Assembly: GCA_024637155.1 (NCBI GenBank)
Contig: JAGXFR010000032.1
Coordinates: 1-60,600 of the forward strand
Reading direction: 5' to 3'
DNA length: 60,600 nt
Source of the DNA: Burkholderiaceae bacterium
Lineage (GTDB): Bacteria > Pseudomonadota > Gammaproteobacteria > Burkholderiales > Burkholderiaceae_E
The notes beneath the pieces were generated by a model. It did no database searches, had not been told where the DNA came from, and saw nothing but the letters and a program-made list of their open reading frames with translations. Positions 30,072 through 41,835 of the stretch are shown in pieces (positions within the stretch are counted from its first letter, which is position 1; each line of letters begins with the position of its first letter). Made by a program: the position numbers and the translations under genes.

Positions 30072-30719
30072 GTGCGATTGCTCACCGCCCGCCAGCAGGA
30101 AATCCTCGCCCTGATCCGGCAGCACATCTCCCGGACGGGTTTTCCTCCCACCCGCGCCGAGATCGCTGCCGAGCTCGGCTTTCGCTCCCCGAACGCCGCC
30201 GAGGAACATCTGAAGGCGCTCGCCCGCAAGGGGGCGATCGAACTGACCTCCGGGGCCTCGCGCGGAATCCGGCTCAAGATCCTCTCCGAGGATGGCGGAT
30301 CGGACCTGACCACCGCGGTTCAGGTCGCGCTGACCTTGCCCCTGATCGGAAGGGTGGCCGCGGGCAGTCCGATCCTCGCGCAGGAACACGTCGAGGCGAA
30401 TTACGCGATCGACCCCGAGCTCTTCGATTCTCGTCCCGACTACCTGCTCAAGGTGCGCGGCATGAGCATGCGCGACGCCGGCATCCTCGACGGCGATCTG
30501 CTTGCGGTCCGGCGCGCGCAGGAGGCGCGCAACGGCCAGATCGTCGTGGCGCGGGTCGGCGACGACGTCACGGTCAAGCGCTGGCGCCGGCACGGCCACC
30601 AGATCGAGCTGCTGCCCGAGAATCCCGATTTCGCACCGATTCTCGTCGACACCCGGCGCGATTCGTTCAGCCTCGAAGGAATCGGCGTCGGGCTGATCCG
30701 CGGCGGAAAGGCGCTGTGA
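30072..30719 (+). CDS. lexA: SOS repressor LexA
   Basis: 215 residues, starting at GTG 30072 after GGAGAC. The winged-helix DNA-binding half has [16 protein letters not shown] and [27 protein letters not shown]. The self-cleavage bond is Ala97-Gly98 in VAAGSP, with catalytic Ser132 in GMSMRDAGI and Lys169 in VTVKRW. It represses SOS genes until RecA filaments trigger cleavage. Its operator lies directly upstream and a second operator stands before dnaE2. imuA follows 15 bases later. Confidence 0.97.
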   Translation: MRLLTARQQEILALIRQHISRTGFPPTRAEIAAELGFRSPNAAEEHLKALARKGAIELTSGASRGIRLKILSEDGGSDLTTAVQVALTLPLIGRVAAGSPILAQEHVEANYAIDPELFDSRPDYLLKVRGMSMRDAGILDGDLLAVRRAQEARNGQIVVARVGDDVTVKRWRRHGHQIELLPENPDFAPILVDTRRDSFSLEGIGVGLIRGGKAL

Positions 30720-30734
30720 GGCGAGGAAGTTGCA

Positions 30735-31499
30735 ATGAAGTCCCCTGCCCGTTCCCTGCCGCTTCTCCCTGACCTGGATATCTCCCTGCCGGCTGCGGTG
30801 TGGCGTGCCAACCAGTTCGATCGCACCACCCTCCCCGGACTCGCGAGCGGATTCGCAACCCTCGACGCCGAACTGCCGGGTGCAGGCTGGCCGATCGGGG
30901 CGCTCACCGAACTGATCGGCAGCGAGGCCGGGGTCGGCGAGCTGCGCCTGCTCGTTCCGGCGCTGCGCCGGCTGACCCGCGAACACCGGGTCGTGATTCT
31001 GCTCGGACCGCCGCACATTCCCTACGCGCCCGCACTCGCAAGCTTTGGCATCGACCTGAACTACCTGATTCTGGTTGAGACGGTGCAGGCGGCCGACCGG
31101 CTCTGGGCCGTCGAGCAGGCAATCCGCAGCGCGAGTTTCGGCGCGTTGCTGGCCTGGCTCCCGCAGGACCGTACCCGTCCGGAACATCTGCGCCGCTTGC
31201 AGCTTGCCGCACACGGCGCACGCGGCCCGGTCTTCCTGTTTCGCGGCGCCCCGGCGCAGTTCGAATCCTCCCCCGCGCCCCTGCGTCTGCTGCTGCAACC
31301 GCGCGCAGAGCAGCGGCTGGCGGTGCAGATTCTCAAGCGGCGCGGCCCGCTGTGTGGCGCACCGCTGCTGATCGATCTCCCGCAACCGGTGAGCGCGGTC
31401 CGTCTGCGTTCGGGCGTTCGCGAGACGGCGACCGACGCGCTTGCGCTGCGCAACATCCATCCGCGGCACGACGCGATCCGCTCGAGCGCGATCCACTGA
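30735..31499 (+). CDS. imuA: Translesion synthesis protein ImuA
   Basis: 254 residues of the ImuA/SulA-RecA-like group. It starts with a variable arm, then WRANQFDRTTLPGLASGF and the WPIGALTELIG segment, corresponding to the RecA-like core but with a degenerate nucleotide site (no classic Walker A GPESSGKT). ImuA works with ImuB and DnaE2 (ImuC) in SOS-induced error-prone bypass. It sits between lexA and imuB; the third partner is about 12 kb downstream. Confidence 0.9.
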   Translation: MKSPARSLPLLPDLDISLPAAVWRANQFDRTTLPGLASGFATLDAELPGAGWPIGALTELIGSEAGVGELRLLVPALRRLTREHRVVILLGPPHIPYAPALASFGIDLNYLILVETVQAADRLWAVEQAIRSASFGALLAWLPQDRTRPEHLRRLQLAAHGARGPVFLFRGAPAQFESSPAPLRLLLQPRAEQRLAVQILKRRGPLCGAPLLIDLPQPVSAVRLRSGVRETATDALALRNIHPRHDAIRSSAIH

Positions 31500-31509
31500 G
31501 TCCACCGCG

Positions 31510-33108
31510 ATGCTGTGGCTCGGGCTGTACCTGCCGAGGCTCGCGCTGGAAGCGTTCGAGCGCGGCACGCTCGCCGGCCCCTCGCCATCGGGACCGCCAT
31601 CGGCCGATGGTTCCGACCCGGGCGCGGTTCCCGCCCTCGCGATCTGCGATCGCACGCACGTGTGCGCGGCAAACGCTGCGGCGCAGGCCCGCGGGGTGCA
31701 ACCCGGCATCCGGCGGGCCACCGCGCTGGCGCTCGTTCCCGACCTGATCCTGCGCACCCGCGATCGGCAGCGCGAGCGCGAGACACTCGAGGAACTCGCC
31801 TGCTGGGCGCTGCAGTTCACCCCCTCGGTCAGTCTGCAGGAAGAGGCAGCGGCCACGACTGCCAGCCGCTCGGCCCCGGGCGATTCGCCCTGCGCGCTGC
31901 TTCTCGAGATCGAGCCGAGTCTGCGGCTCTTCGGCGGGCGTGACGCCTTGCTCGGGCGAATCCGCGCCGGAGTCGGCACCCTCGGATTCACGGTGCAAAC
32001 CGGTTGTGCCCCAACCCCCGGGGCCGCGGCGCTGCTCGCACGCCATGGCGACGGGCTCGTCTGCGACGATCCCGCGCAGTTGCGTGCCCGCCTGGCGCGA
32101 CTGCCGGTCGATTTGCTCGGGAGCGCCCGGCCGCAGCGCGCGGCGCTCGAAGCCGTGGGCGTGCACACAATCGACGCCCTACTGCGCCTGCCGCGCGCCG
32201 GGGTCGCGCGCCGCTTCGGCAAGGAAGTGCTGCTCGAGCTGGATCGGGCGCTGGGCGCGTTGCCGGAGCCCCGCGCGTGGTTCGCGCCTCCGCTCACCTT
32301 TCGGGCCCGCCTCGAGTTGCTTGGCACCATCGACAACGCTGCCGCGCTGCTCTTTGCGGCCAACCGACTGCTGCTGCAACTGTGCGGCTGGCTCGCCGCA
32401 CGCCAGGGTGCGGTGCGGAGCTTCGAACTCTGGTGCGAACACGAGGAAGCACCCGTCACCGTTGTCACGGTGGCGCTGGCCGACCCGTGCCGTGACGTGC
32501 AGCGCCTGAGTGTGCTCCTGCGCGAACGCCTCGGCGTGACCCGGCTGCGCGGCCCGGTTCGCGCCGTGGAACTCCACGGCGCAGAAGTGCTGGACTTCGC
32601 CCCGGTAAGTCGCGACCTGTTCCCGGCCCCCGCCGTCGCTGCCGAAGATCTCGCGCGCCTGATCGAACGTCTGCAAGCCCGCCTGGGGAACGAGCGCGTC
32701 CGGCATTTCAGCCTCGCCGACGAACACCGCCCGGAACGAGCCTACCGGAGCGCAGCGCTCGTCGGGCCGCCGCGACTTGCCGCCAGCATCCCGCAACACG
32801 CCATGCACCCCGCCACCTCGATCGATCCGAGCGAGCTGTGCCGGGTGCCCGGCCTGCCGCGGCCCGTCTGGCTGCTCGCACAACCGCTGGCGCTCGGCGA
32901 ACGTGGGCAGCGCCCCTGCTGGGGCAGCCCGCTCGCCCTGCTCGCCGGGCCGGAGCGCATCGAGGCGGGATGGTGGGATCGGGACTCCGTCCAGCGCGAC
33001 TACTTCATCGCCGAGGACGATGCGCATCGCCTGCTGTGGATCTTCCGCGAACGCCTCCCCGACCCGGACGGTCGCCAGGGCTGGTTCCTCCACGGACTTT
33101 TTGGTTGA
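31510..33108 (+). CDS. imuB: DNA polymerase Y-family protein ImuB
   Basis: About 532 residues from ATG 31510, just after imuA. It begins LWLGLYLPRLALEAF, has the Y-family palm and fingers pattern (CAANAAAQARGVQPG; LLLEIEPSLRLFGG), the helix-hairpin-helix-like LLRLPRAGVARRFG, and an ImuB-type C-terminal part ending RLPDPDGRQGWFLHGLFG. The catalytic acidic residues of active Y polymerases are not evident, as expected for ImuB, which acts as a beta-clamp-binding adaptor for DnaE2. It lies in the LexA-controlled operon with imuA. Confidence 0.92.
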   Translation: MLWLGLYLPRLALEAFERGTLAGPSPSGPPSADGSDPGAVPALAICDRTHVCAANAAAQARGVQPGIRRATALALVPDLILRTRDRQRERETLEELACWALQFTPSVSLQEEAAATTASRSAPGDSPCALLLEIEPSLRLFGGRDALLGRIRAGVGTLGFTVQTGCAPTPGAAALLARHGDGLVCDDPAQLRARLARLPVDLLGSARPQRAALEAVGVHTIDALLRLPRAGVARRFGKEVLLELDRALGALPEPRAWFAPPLTFRARLELLGTIDNAAALLFAANRLLLQLCGWLAARQGAVRSFELWCEHEEAPVTVVTVALADPCRDVQRLSVLLRERLGVTRLRGPVRAVELHGAEVLDFAPVSRDLFPAPAVAAEDLARLIERLQARLGNERVRHFSLADEHRPERAYRSAALVGPPRLAASIPQHAMHPATSIDPSELCRVPGLPRPVWLLAQPLALGERGQRPCWGSPLALLAGPERIEAGWWDRDSVQRDYFIAEDDAHRLLWIFRERLPDPDGRQGWFLHGLFG

Positions 33109-33128
33109 GACCTCGCCGGGGCGGCGGT

Positions 33129-33503
33129 TCAGCGTCGCTGGAGGGCTCTTTCCCGCTCACTCTGGCACGGCACGCAGCGCGCAGCCAGCGGCTGGGCCCG
33201 CAGGCGTGCCGCGGGAATGCTGACGCCGCACTCGGCGCAGACCCCGTAGCTGCCGTCTTCGATGCGCCGCAGCGTGCGTTCGATGGCCCCCAACTCGACC
33301 TCGTCGCGCTCGGCTTCGCCCGTTTCGATCTCGGCCTCGCTGATCACGAACGAGATGTCGTCGTTGTCGCGCTCACGGTCGATCCCCGGCACCTCGAGGG
33401 CCGCCGGGCCATGCTTCTTGGCTGCCACTTCGGCATGCAGGCGCTCGGCCCGTCGACGCAGCCGCGCACCCAGTTCGTCCAGTTCGGTCGGGCTCATTTG
33501 CAT
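33129..33503 (-). CDS. DksA/TraR-family zinc-finger protein
   Basis: About 124 residues from ATG 33503. A helical N-terminal part (LDELGARLRRRAERLHAEV) is followed by the DksA-type C-terminal zinc finger with all four cysteines (YGVCAECGVSIPAARL and ARCVPCQSE). Proteins of this family enter the RNA polymerase secondary channel. The coiled-coil is shorter than in main DksA and its tip motif differs, so this is probably a DksA paralogue rather than the ppGpp cofactor itself. It is convergent with imuB and lies just downstream of glpD. Confidence 0.85.
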   Translation of the reverse strand: MQMSPTELDELGARLRRRAERLHAEVAAKKHGPAALEVPGIDRERDNDDISFVISEAEIETGEAERDEVELGAIERTLRRIEDGSYGVCAECGVSIPAARLRAQPLAARCVPCQSERERALQRR

Positions 33504-33579
33504 GGGACTCGCTTCCAGAGACACGGCAAGCTCCGCCGGCGACGCAACCGTGCGCCACCGCAACGTGCCAACCTCGGGT

Positions 33580-35067
33580 TCACTTCATTATAGGCCGCTC
33601 GCGCGCCAGCCATTCCTGCAGGCGCGTGTGCGCGTCGCCGAGAAGGTGCAGTCCGAGCCGCGTGCGGCGCCACAGGATGTCATCCGCCTTGCGCGCCCAC
33701 TCGTGCGCGATCAGGTAATCGATCTCGCGCACATGCAATCCGGGCAGCACCTCTTCGCCGAGTTCATGCAGTGAATGGGCGTCGCCGAGTACCCGGTCCA
33801 CGCGGCTGCCGTAGGTGTGGCAGAGGCGCCGGCCCAGCGCTTCGGGAAGCCAGGGGTGGCGCCGCCTGAAATCGGCGCAGAAGCCCTCGACGTCGCCATC
33901 CGGGATGTCGCCGCCCGGCAGCGGCGCGTTGCTCGTCCAAGTCGCCGACGCATTGCCAAGCAGCGGCGCGACGATCGCGAGCGCTTCCTCGGCGAGCTTG
34001 CGGAAGGTCGTGAGCTTGCCGCCGAACACGCTGAGTATCGGCGCCTGCGAACGATCGAGCTCGAAGATGTAATCGCGCGTCACCGCCGACGGGTTGCTCG
34101 ACTCGTCGTCGACCAGCGGACGCACCCCGGCGTAGGTCCACACCACGTCGGCCGGCGTGATCGAACCGGAGAGGAAGCGATTGGCCATCGCGCAGAGATA
34201 TTCGACCTCGGCGGCATCGATCATCACCATCTGGGGGTCGCCGTGGTATTCGAGGTCGGTGGTTCCGATCAGCGTGAAGTCGCGCTCGAAGGGAATGGAG
34301 AAGATGATCCGCCCGTCGGGATTCTGGAACAGGTATGCGAAGGGGTGATCGTAGAGCTTGCGCACGACGATGTGGCTCCCCTTGACGAGCCGCACCGAGT
34401 GCTGCGAGCGCACGGTGCTCGAGCGTTCGAGGAAACTCGACACCCAGGGTCCGGCGGCATTGACGACGACCTTCGCCTCGATTTCACTCGACTGCCCGTC
34501 GGCCCCGACCAGTCGTGCGCGCCAGCCCTGCTCACTGCGCTCGAGCGCCGCGCAACGCGTGCGGGTGAGAATGGTGGCGCCGCGCTCGGCGGCATCGATC
34601 GCGTTCAGGACAACCAGGCGCGCATCCTCGACCCACAGGTCGGAGTACGCGAAGCCCTTGCGGTAACCCCGCTTGAGCACCTTCCCGGCCTCGTGCACGC
34701 GCAGGTCCAACGATTCGGAAGCGGGGAGGCGCTCGCGCCGCGCGAGGTGATCGTAGAGAAAGAGGCCCGCGCGAATCATCCACATCGGACGCAGGCTCGC
34801 GTCGTGCGGCACCACGAATCGCAGGGGACGCGTGATGTGCGGCGCCGCACGCAGCAGCACCTCGCGCTCGATCAGGGCCTTGCGCACCAGCCGGAACGCG
34901 TAGTGCTCGAGATAACGCAGCCCGCCGTGAATCAGCTTAGTGCTCGCCGATGAGGTGTGCGCGGCCAGATCGTCCTTCTCGCACAGCAGCACCCGGATGC
35001 CGCGACCCGCCGCATCACGCGCGACGCCGACCCCGTTGATGCCGCCCCCAATTACCAAGAGATCCAC
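33580..35067 (-). CDS. glpD: Aerobic glycerol-3-phosphate dehydrogenase
   Basis: About 495 residues, an FAD enzyme on the inner face of the membrane that oxidises glycerol-3-phosphate to dihydroxyacetone phosphate and feeds quinones. Motifs are [21 protein letters not shown] (FAD), the [17 protein letters not shown] signature and a conserved [10 protein letters not shown] region. The start is most likely GTG 35067, placed well after GGGAAG; a TTG two codons upstream is possible. It diverges from glpK, with a short palindrome between them. Confidence 0.96.
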   Translation of the reverse strand: MDLLVIGGGINGVGVARDAAGRGIRVLLCEKDDLAAHTSSASTKLIHGGLRYLEHYAFRLVRKALIEREVLLRAAPHITRPLRFVVPHDASLRPMWMIRAGLFLYDHLARRERLPASESLDLRVHEAGKVLKRGYRKGFAYSDLWVEDARLVVLNAIDAAERGATILTRTRCAALERSEQGWRARLVGADGQSSEIEAKVVVNAAGPWVSSFLERSSTVRSQHSVRLVKGSHIVVRKLYDHPFAYLFQNPDGRIIFSIPFERDFTLIGTTDLEYHGDPQMVMIDAAEVEYLCAMANRFLSGSITPADVVWTYAGVRPLVDDESSNPSAVTRDYIFELDRSQAPILSVFGGKLTTFRKLAEEALAIVAPLLGNASATWTSNAPLPGGDIPDGDVEGFCADFRRRHPWLPEALGRRLCHTYGSRVDRVLGDAHSLHELGEEVLPGLHVREIDYLIAHEWARKADDILWRRTRLGLHLLGDAHTRLQEWLARERPIMK

Positions 35068-35121
35068 TTGCAATTCTTCCCTCGCCTTCCCGCTTCGTCA
35101 CACGGATGGAAACGCATTATT

Positions 35122-35131
35122 GTAAGCTTAC
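35122..35131. promoter_or_regulatory. Palindrome between glpD and glpK
   Basis: GTAAGCTTAC is a perfect 10-bp palindrome in the 89-base divergent region, 25 bases before the glpK start. It does not match the E. coli GlpR box well. It is a candidate operator for a glycerol-3-phosphate-responsive regulator, which is not encoded in the window. Confidence 0.3.
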
Positions 35132-35156
35132 GGGAAAACCACATCCGGGCTTTCCA

Positions 35157-36638
<1,482 letters not shown>

Positions 36639-36652
36639 CTAGCGGCGCGCCC

Positions 36653-37384
36653 TCAGGGAGCGATTCGGTCGACGGCGTCCGTGATCAGGACGTCGAGTCC
36701 CCACTGAAACAGTTCCTCGGCGCGTTCCGGGTCGTTGACCGTGTAGGCCGCGACGCGCAGACCGGCGTCGTGGGCGCGGGCGATCACCTCGCGCGTGAGC
36801 GACGCGTGATGCGCATCCACCGCAACGCAGCCGAGCGCCAGGCAGCGCTCGAGCCAGTCCTCGGGCAAGGCCGAGAAAAGCAGGGCCCGCGGCAGTTCCG
36901 GGGCGTGCTGGCGCACGGCCTCCAGCGCCGCGGCCGAGAACGACGAAACCAGCGGCAGCACCTTGGCGTCGCGCCAGAGTTCGCGAACCTCGAGCGCCAC
37001 CGCGGCGCCCGTCTCCGTGTCGCGCCCGGGACAGGGCTTGATCTCGATGTTCGCCAGATGATCGTTCGCCCGCAACCAGGCCGCCACACGGGCTAGCGTC
37101 GGGACACTCTCCCCCGCGTAGGTCGCCGAATGCCAGCTGCCCGCATCCAGGCGCGCGAACTCCGCGAGCGTCGCCGCCGCGGCACGACCGCTGCCGTTGG
37201 TCGTGCGCGAGAGCGTCGCATCGTGCATCAGCACCAGCGCGTAGTCGGCGCTCAGCTTCACGTCGAATTCGAACATCCGATAACCGAACTGCGCGCCGCA
37301 GCGCAGCGCAGCGAGCGTGTTTTCCGGCGCCAGCTTTCCGGCGCCCCGGTGCGCGACCCGCGCCGGATACGGCCAGGGACTCAC
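36653..37384 (-). CDS. ugpQ: Glycerophosphodiester phosphodiesterase
   Basis: About 243 residues. The GDPD active site is complete: [25 protein letters not shown] and [13 protein letters not shown]. It hydrolyses glycerophosphodiesters to glycerol-3-phosphate plus alcohol, in the cytoplasm as it lacks a signal peptide. The GTG start at 37384 overlaps the ugpC stop (GTGA), so it is the translationally coupled last gene of the ugp operon. The open frame upstream of this GTG is antisense or overlapping with ugpC. Confidence 0.93.
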   Translation of the reverse strand: MSPWPYPARVAHRGAGKLAPENTLAALRCGAQFGYRMFEFDVKLSADYALVLMHDATLSRTTNGSGRAAAATLAEFARLDAGSWHSATYAGESVPTLARVAAWLRANDHLANIEIKPCPGRDTETGAAVALEVRELWRDAKVLPLVSSFSAAALEAVRQHAPELPRALLFSALPEDWLERCLALGCVAVDAHHASLTREVIARAHDAGLRVAAYTVNDPERAEELFQWGLDVLITDAVDRIAP

Positions 37385-38454
37385 TTGGCGATGCGCTTCT
37401 GGGTGGCGGCGTCGAACCAGTGCACCTGATTGGGCGATGTCTGCAGGCTCACGATATCGCCCACGTCCGGCGGCGTCACGGTCTCTTCCATGCGCACGGT
37501 GAACAGTTCGCCGCACAGGCGACCGTAGACGAGCCGCTCGGCGCCCAGCATCTCGATGACCTCGACCTTGAACTTCCAGCCGCGGTCGTTGTCGGAGACG
37601 ACGTCGGCGTGCTCGGGTCGCACGCCCATGACCACCCGGCCGCTGCGCGGCGGCGGCACGTCGAGCTTGAGCACCTCACCGCCCGCGGCGAACTCGTTGC
37701 CATTCACCTCGCCCTCGATGAGGTTCATCGGCGGCGAGCCGATGAAGCTCGCCACGAAGGTGGTGGCGGGCCTGCGGTACACCTCCTCGGGCGTGCCGAA
37801 CTGCTCCATGATCCCCGCGTTCATCACCAGCATGCGCTCGGCGAGCGTCATCGCCTCGACCTGGTCGTGGGTGACGAAGAGCGATGTCGTGCCGAGCTCG
37901 GCGTGCAGCTTCTGGAGCTCGATGCGCGTCTGCGCGCGCAGCTTGGCGTCCAGGTTCGAGAGCGGCTCGTCGAACAGGTACACGGCGGGCATGCGCACGA
38001 TCGCGCGACCCATCGCCACCCGCTGGCGCTGGCCGCCCGAGAGCTGGCGCGGCGTGCGCTTGAGATAGTCGCCCATCGCGAGAATCTTCGCCGCCTTCTG
38101 CACGCGCTGCTCGATCTCCGCCTTGGGTACCTTGGCGATCTTCAGGCCGTAGGCCATGTTGTCGTAGACCGTCATGTGCGGGTAGAGCGCGTAGTTCTGG
38201 AACACCATCGCGATGTCGCGCTGTGCCGGCTCGATGTCGTTGACCACGCGCTCCCCGATCGAGATCTCACCCTCGGTGATCTCCTCGAGTCCGGCGACCA
38301 TGCGCAGCAGCGTGCTCTTGCCGCAACCCGACGGGCCGACGATGACGATGAACTCACCGTGGGCGATTTCGGCACTGACGCTGTGGATCACCTTGTTGGC
38401 GTGCGCCCCGTGCCCGTAGACCTTGGATACGTTGCGAAGGGAAATGGAAGCCAT
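37381..38454 (-). CDS. ugpC: sn-glycerol-3-phosphate ABC transporter ATPase UgpC
   Basis: 357 residues, MalK/UgpC type. Walker A is GPSGCGKST, the Q-loop is [11 protein letters not shown], the signature is [17 protein letters not shown], Walker B is [12 protein letters not shown] and the switch His is in [14 protein letters not shown] domain fills about 240-355. It powers uptake of glycerol-3-phosphate and glycerophosphodiesters through UgpA/UgpE. It lies 48 bases after ugpE and overlaps ugpQ. Confidence 0.96.
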   Translation of the reverse strand: MASISLRNVSKVYGHGAHANKVIHSVSAEIAHGEFIVIVGPSGCGKSTLLRMVAGLEEITEGEISIGERVVNDIEPAQRDIAMVFQNYALYPHMTVYDNMAYGLKIAKVPKAEIEQRVQKAAKILAMGDYLKRTPRQLSGGQRQRVAMGRAIVRMPAVYLFDEPLSNLDAKLRAQTRIELQKLHAELGTTSLFVTHDQVEAMTLAERMLVMNAGIMEQFGTPEEVYRRPATTFVASFIGSPPMNLIEGEVNGNEFAAGGEVLKLDVPPPRSGRVVMGVRPEHADVVSDNDRGWKFKVEVIEMLGAERLVYGRLCGELFTVRMEETVTPPDVGDIVSLQTSPNQVHWFDAATQKRIAK

Positions 38455-38502
38455 GCCTGTCCTTGGAGAAAACGTTGTGTCGTTGTGTTGCGTCGCGGGC
38501 CG

Positions 38503-39354
38503 CTATTTCTCGGCGTCGACCAGTCCCTTGACGAACCACCGCTGCATCGACAGCACGACGAGCGCGGGAGGCAGCATCGCGAGCAAGGCGGTGGCCATGA
38601 TGATGTTCCACTCGTTGGCCGAGTCGCCCCCGGCAATCATGCGCTGGATGCCGATCACGATCGGATACATCCGCTCTTCGGTGGTGATCAGCAGCGGCCA
38701 CAGGTACTGGTTCCAGCCGTAGATGAACTGGATCACGAAGAGCGCCGCGATCGAGGTCGACGACATCGGAATGAGGATGTCCTTGAAGAAGCGCATCGGG
38801 CCCGCTCCGTCCACGCGCGCCGCCTCGACCAGTTCGTCGGGAACGGTCATGAAGAACTGGCGAAAGAGGAAGGTCGCGGTGGCCGAGGCGATCAGCGGAA
38901 TGGTGAGCCCCGCGAAGGTGTTCAACAACCCGAGATCCGCGACAACCTGATAGGTTGGACCGATGCGCACCTCCACGGGCAGCATCAGCGTGACGAAGAT
39001 CGCCCAGAAGAAGAAGTTCTTGAAGGGGAAGCGGAAGTAGACGATCGCAAAGGCCGACAGCAGCGATACGGAAATTTTCCCGAACGGAACGATCAGCGCG
39101 ATCATCAGGCTCACGAACAGCATCCGACCGACCGGCGCAGTGGATCCGGGCCCCGTCGAGGTGCCCAACAGTGCCGCGTCCATGTTGTCCACGAAGTGCG
39201 TCCCGGGAACCAGCGGCATGGGCGCCTGGACGATCGTGGAGGCTTCGTGCGAGGCCGCCACGAAGGTCAGGTAAACGGGGAAAGCAATGATCGCGATGCC
39301 GATGATCAGCACCAGGTGCGAGATCGCGGTGGTAATGGGACGACGTTCGACCAT
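38503..39354 (-). CDS. ugpE: sn-glycerol-3-phosphate ABC transporter permease UgpE
   Basis: 283 residues with six predicted membrane helices and the EAA loop [23 protein letters not shown] that contacts UgpC. The opening membrane helix ([23 protein letters not shown]) and the C-terminal [13 protein letters not shown] match UgpE/MalG-type permeases. It pairs with UgpA, whose gene ends nine bases upstream. Confidence 0.95.
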   Translation of the reverse strand: MVERRPITTAISHLVLIIGIAIIAFPVYLTFVAASHEASTIVQAPMPLVPGTHFVDNMDAALLGTSTGPGSTAPVGRMLFVSLMIALIVPFGKISVSLLSAFAIVYFRFPFKNFFFWAIFVTLMLPVEVRIGPTYQVVADLGLLNTFAGLTIPLIASATATFLFRQFFMTVPDELVEAARVDGAGPMRFFKDILIPMSSTSIAALFVIQFIYGWNQYLWPLLITTEERMYPIVIGIQRMIAGGDSANEWNIIMATALLAMLPPALVVLSMQRWFVKGLVDAEK

Positions 39355-39363
39355 GGTGCGTTC

Positions 39364-40251
39364 TCAGTAGTTGACCTTGCGCTCGACGTAGCGGAACTGC
39401 ACCACGGTGAGCACAATGACGATGGCCATCAGCACGACGGACTGCGCTGCCGAACTGCCCAGATCCATGCCCTTGAAGCCGTCGTAATACACCTTGTAGA
39501 CGAGGATCGCGGTCGCCTTGCCCGGCCCGCCCTGGGTGGCCGAGTCGATGATCGCGAAGGTGTCGAAGAAGGAATAGACGACGTTGATGACCAGCAGGAA
39601 GAAGGTCACCGGCGAGAGCAGCGGGAAGATGATCGACCAGAAGCGGCGCCATGGCCCCGCGCCATCGATCGCCGCAGCTTCGATCAGCGACTTCGGAATC
39701 GACTGCAGTCCGGCCAGGAAGAAGAGGAAGTTGTACGCGATGTTCTTCCACACCGCCGCCATCACGATCAGCAGCATCGCGTGGTTGCCGTTCAACTGGT
39801 GGTTCCATTCGAAGCCGGCCTGGCGCAGCCAGAACGCGATGACCCCGACGCTGGGCGCAAACATGAACAACCACAGCACACCGGCGATCGCCGGCGCCAC
39901 CGCGTAGGGCCAGATCAGCAGCGTCTTGTAGAAGGTGGCGCCCTTGATGACCCGATCCGCCATTACGGCCAGCAGCAGCGAGATGAAGATCCCGAGCGTC
40001 GCGACCGACAGCGAGAAGATCGCCGTCGTCTTGAAGGACGCGAGGTAGAGCGGGTCATTGAACAGGTAGCGGAAGTTCTCCAGCCCGATCCACTCGATTG
40101 AGCTGCCGAAGGCATCTCGGCGCTGCAGCGACTGGATCAGTGCCTGGGTGGCCGGCCAAAAGAAGAAGACGGAAATGATCGCCACCTGCGGGGCCAGCAG
40201 CACCCACGGCAGCCAGGAGGATCGGAAACGGACACGCTTTTCGACGGACAC
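39364..40251 (-). CDS. ugpA: sn-glycerol-3-phosphate ABC transporter permease UgpA
   Basis: 295 residues with an N-terminal helix after a basic start ([25 protein letters not shown]), further membrane helices and the EAA loop [20 protein letters not shown]. It forms the channel together with UgpE. It is separated from the binding-protein gene by 95 bases containing a strong hairpin. Confidence 0.95.
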   Translation of the reverse strand: MSVEKRVRFRSSWLPWVLLAPQVAIISVFFFWPATQALIQSLQRRDAFGSSIEWIGLENFRYLFNDPLYLASFKTTAIFSLSVATLGIFISLLLAVMADRVIKGATFYKTLLIWPYAVAPAIAGVLWLFMFAPSVGVIAFWLRQAGFEWNHQLNGNHAMLLIVMAAVWKNIAYNFLFFLAGLQSIPKSLIEAAAIDGAGPWRRFWSIIFPLLSPVTFFLLVINVVYSFFDTFAIIDSATQGGPGKATAILVYKVYYDGFKGMDLGSSAAQSVVLMAIVIVLTVVQFRYVERKVNY

Positions 40252-40292
40252 GGTGTTTGGATTCGATTCGGTTTGATTGCGCGAACAGCGAA

Positions 40293-40312
40293 CGGGCGCC
40301 TCACGGCGCCCG
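40293..40312 (-). repeat. Intercistronic hairpin between ugpB and ugpA
   Basis: CGGGCGCC and GGCGCCCG (40293-40300, 40305-40312) form a perfect 8-bp stem around TCAC in the ugpB-ugpA gap. There is no T-run. Such hairpins often protect the binding-protein mRNA or reduce transcription of the permease genes, giving more binding protein than permease. Confidence 0.55.
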
Positions 40313-40346
40313 CCCCTACATCACATTCCCGGCAGGGAAATCGGAA

Positions 40347-41678
40347 TCAGCCCTTGTTCGCCTGCTGGAAGCGCTCGAGCAGCTCGTTGCCGCGCTTCAC
40401 CGCCGAATCAAGACCTTCCTTGGCCGACTTCTTGCCGCCATAGATCAGTTCGATCTCTTCGTCGATGATCGTGCGGATCTGCACGAAGTTGCCCAGCCGG
40501 ATGCCGCGCGACTTGTCGGTCGTCTTGCGGATCATCTGGTTCACCGACACGTCCGCGCCCGGGTTGGCCTTGTAGTAGCCCTGCTTCTCCGTGAGTTCGA
40601 ACGAGGCCTTGGTGACCGGCAGGTAGCCGGTGCGCTTGTGGCTCTCGGCCGCCACTTCGGGCTGCGACAGGTAGGCGAAGAATTGCGCCACGCCCTTGTA
40701 GTCCTCGGCCTTCTTCCCGGACATCACCCACAGGCTCGCGCCACCGATGATGGTGTTCTGCGGGGCACCCGGGACGTCCGGGTAGAAGGGCAGCGTCGAG
40801 GTGCCAGCCTCGAACTTCGCGTTCTTCACGATATTGCCGCGCATCGCCGACGAGCCGGTGACCATCGCGCAGGTCCCGGACACGAAGGTGGCATCCGCCG
40901 CGTTGTTACGACCCTTGTAGACCAGCAATTTCTGGTTCTGCATGTTCGCCAGGTTTTCGATGTGGCGCACGTGCAGCGGCGAATTGAACACCAGCCGCGC
41001 GTCCAAACCACCGAAGCCATTGTTCTTGGTGGCGAACTCGACGTTGTGCCAGGCCGAGAAACTCTCGAGCTGCGTCCAACTCACCCAGCTGCTCGCGAAC
41101 GGGCACTCGTGGCCGCTCGCCTTGAGCTTGGCGGCGGTCAGCACGAGTTCAGGCCAGGTCTTCGGCGGCTTCTCCGGGTCCAGTCCGGCGGCCTTGAACG
41201 CGTCCTTGTTGTAGTGCAGCACCGGCGTCGAACTATTGAAGGGGAAGCTCAGCATCTGGCCGTTCGGAGCCGTGTAGTAGCCGGCAACGGCCGGCACGTA
41301 CGCATTCGGGTCAAAGGTCACGCCGGCTTTCTTCATCACCTCGGCCACCGGGATGATCGCGCCCTTGCTCGCCATCATCGTGGCGGTGCCGACTTCGAAC
41401 ACCTGGATGATGTGCGGGGGCTGGCCGGCACGGAAGGCGGCAATCCCGGCAGTCATCGACACGTCGTAGCCGCCCTTGAAGACGGGGACAACCTTGTAGG
41501 CGGTCTGGGTCTTGTTGAACCCTGCCGCAAGGTCATTGACCCAGTCGCCCAGCGCGCCACCCATCGAATGCCACCACTGGATCTCGATCTGCGCGTGGGC
41601 TGGGGCCGCACCAAAGGCCGCTCCGGCGACAATCGCCGCCGCAATCGCTCGACCGACGATTCGATTCTTGCTCGTCAT
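40347..41678 (-). CDS. ugpB: sn-glycerol-3-phosphate-binding periplasmic protein UgpB
   Basis: About 443 residues. A Sec signal peptide ends at APAHAQ (about 26-30), followed by IEIQWWHSMGGALGDWVNDLAAGFN, the UgpB N-terminus. WPELVLTAAKLKASGHECPF and GGASLWVMSGKKAEDYKGVAQF fit extracellular solute-binding proteins of the G3P group. ATG 41678 has AGGAG six bases upstream. It is the first gene of the ugpBAECQ operon. Confidence 0.96.
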   Translation of the reverse strand: MTSKNRIVGRAIAAAIVAGAAFGAAPAHAQIEIQWWHSMGGALGDWVNDLAAGFNKTQTAYKVVPVFKGGYDVSMTAGIAAFRAGQPPHIIQVFEVGTATMMASKGAIIPVAEVMKKAGVTFDPNAYVPAVAGYYTAPNGQMLSFPFNSSTPVLHYNKDAFKAAGLDPEKPPKTWPELVLTAAKLKASGHECPFASSWVSWTQLESFSAWHNVEFATKNNGFGGLDARLVFNSPLHVRHIENLANMQNQKLLVYKGRNNAADATFVSGTCAMVTGSSAMRGNIVKNAKFEAGTSTLPFYPDVPGAPQNTIIGGASLWVMSGKKAEDYKGVAQFFAYLSQPEVAAESHKRTGYLPVTKASFELTEKQGYYKANPGADVSVNQMIRKTTDKSRGIRLGNFVQIRTIIDEEIELIYGGKKSAKEGLDSAVKRGNELLERFQQANKG

Positions 41679-41835
41679 CAATATCTCCTGGGATAAGTTC
41701 CGCTTCAGCTTTTGTCAAGAAACAATACCCGACCGGACCCCCCGCAAGGAGCCATCGCGTCGCAAATTCTACTCTAGCGGAAGGTTCTTGGTTGCTGCGG
41801 CGCAACGTATTCGGCATCGGCGCCACGGCACGGCT

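Noticed and set aside
33587..33592. TATAAT on the minus strand as promoter of the DksA-like gene
   Set aside because: It coincides with the final codons of glpD and no -35 is present. It may be chance, so it was not listed as a promoter.
41690..41718. TTGACA (minus strand 41718-41713) with TATCCC 17 bp on as a ugpB promoter
   Set aside because: The resulting transcript would start after the AGGAG ribosome site, only a few bases before the ATG. A promoter further upstream is more likely.
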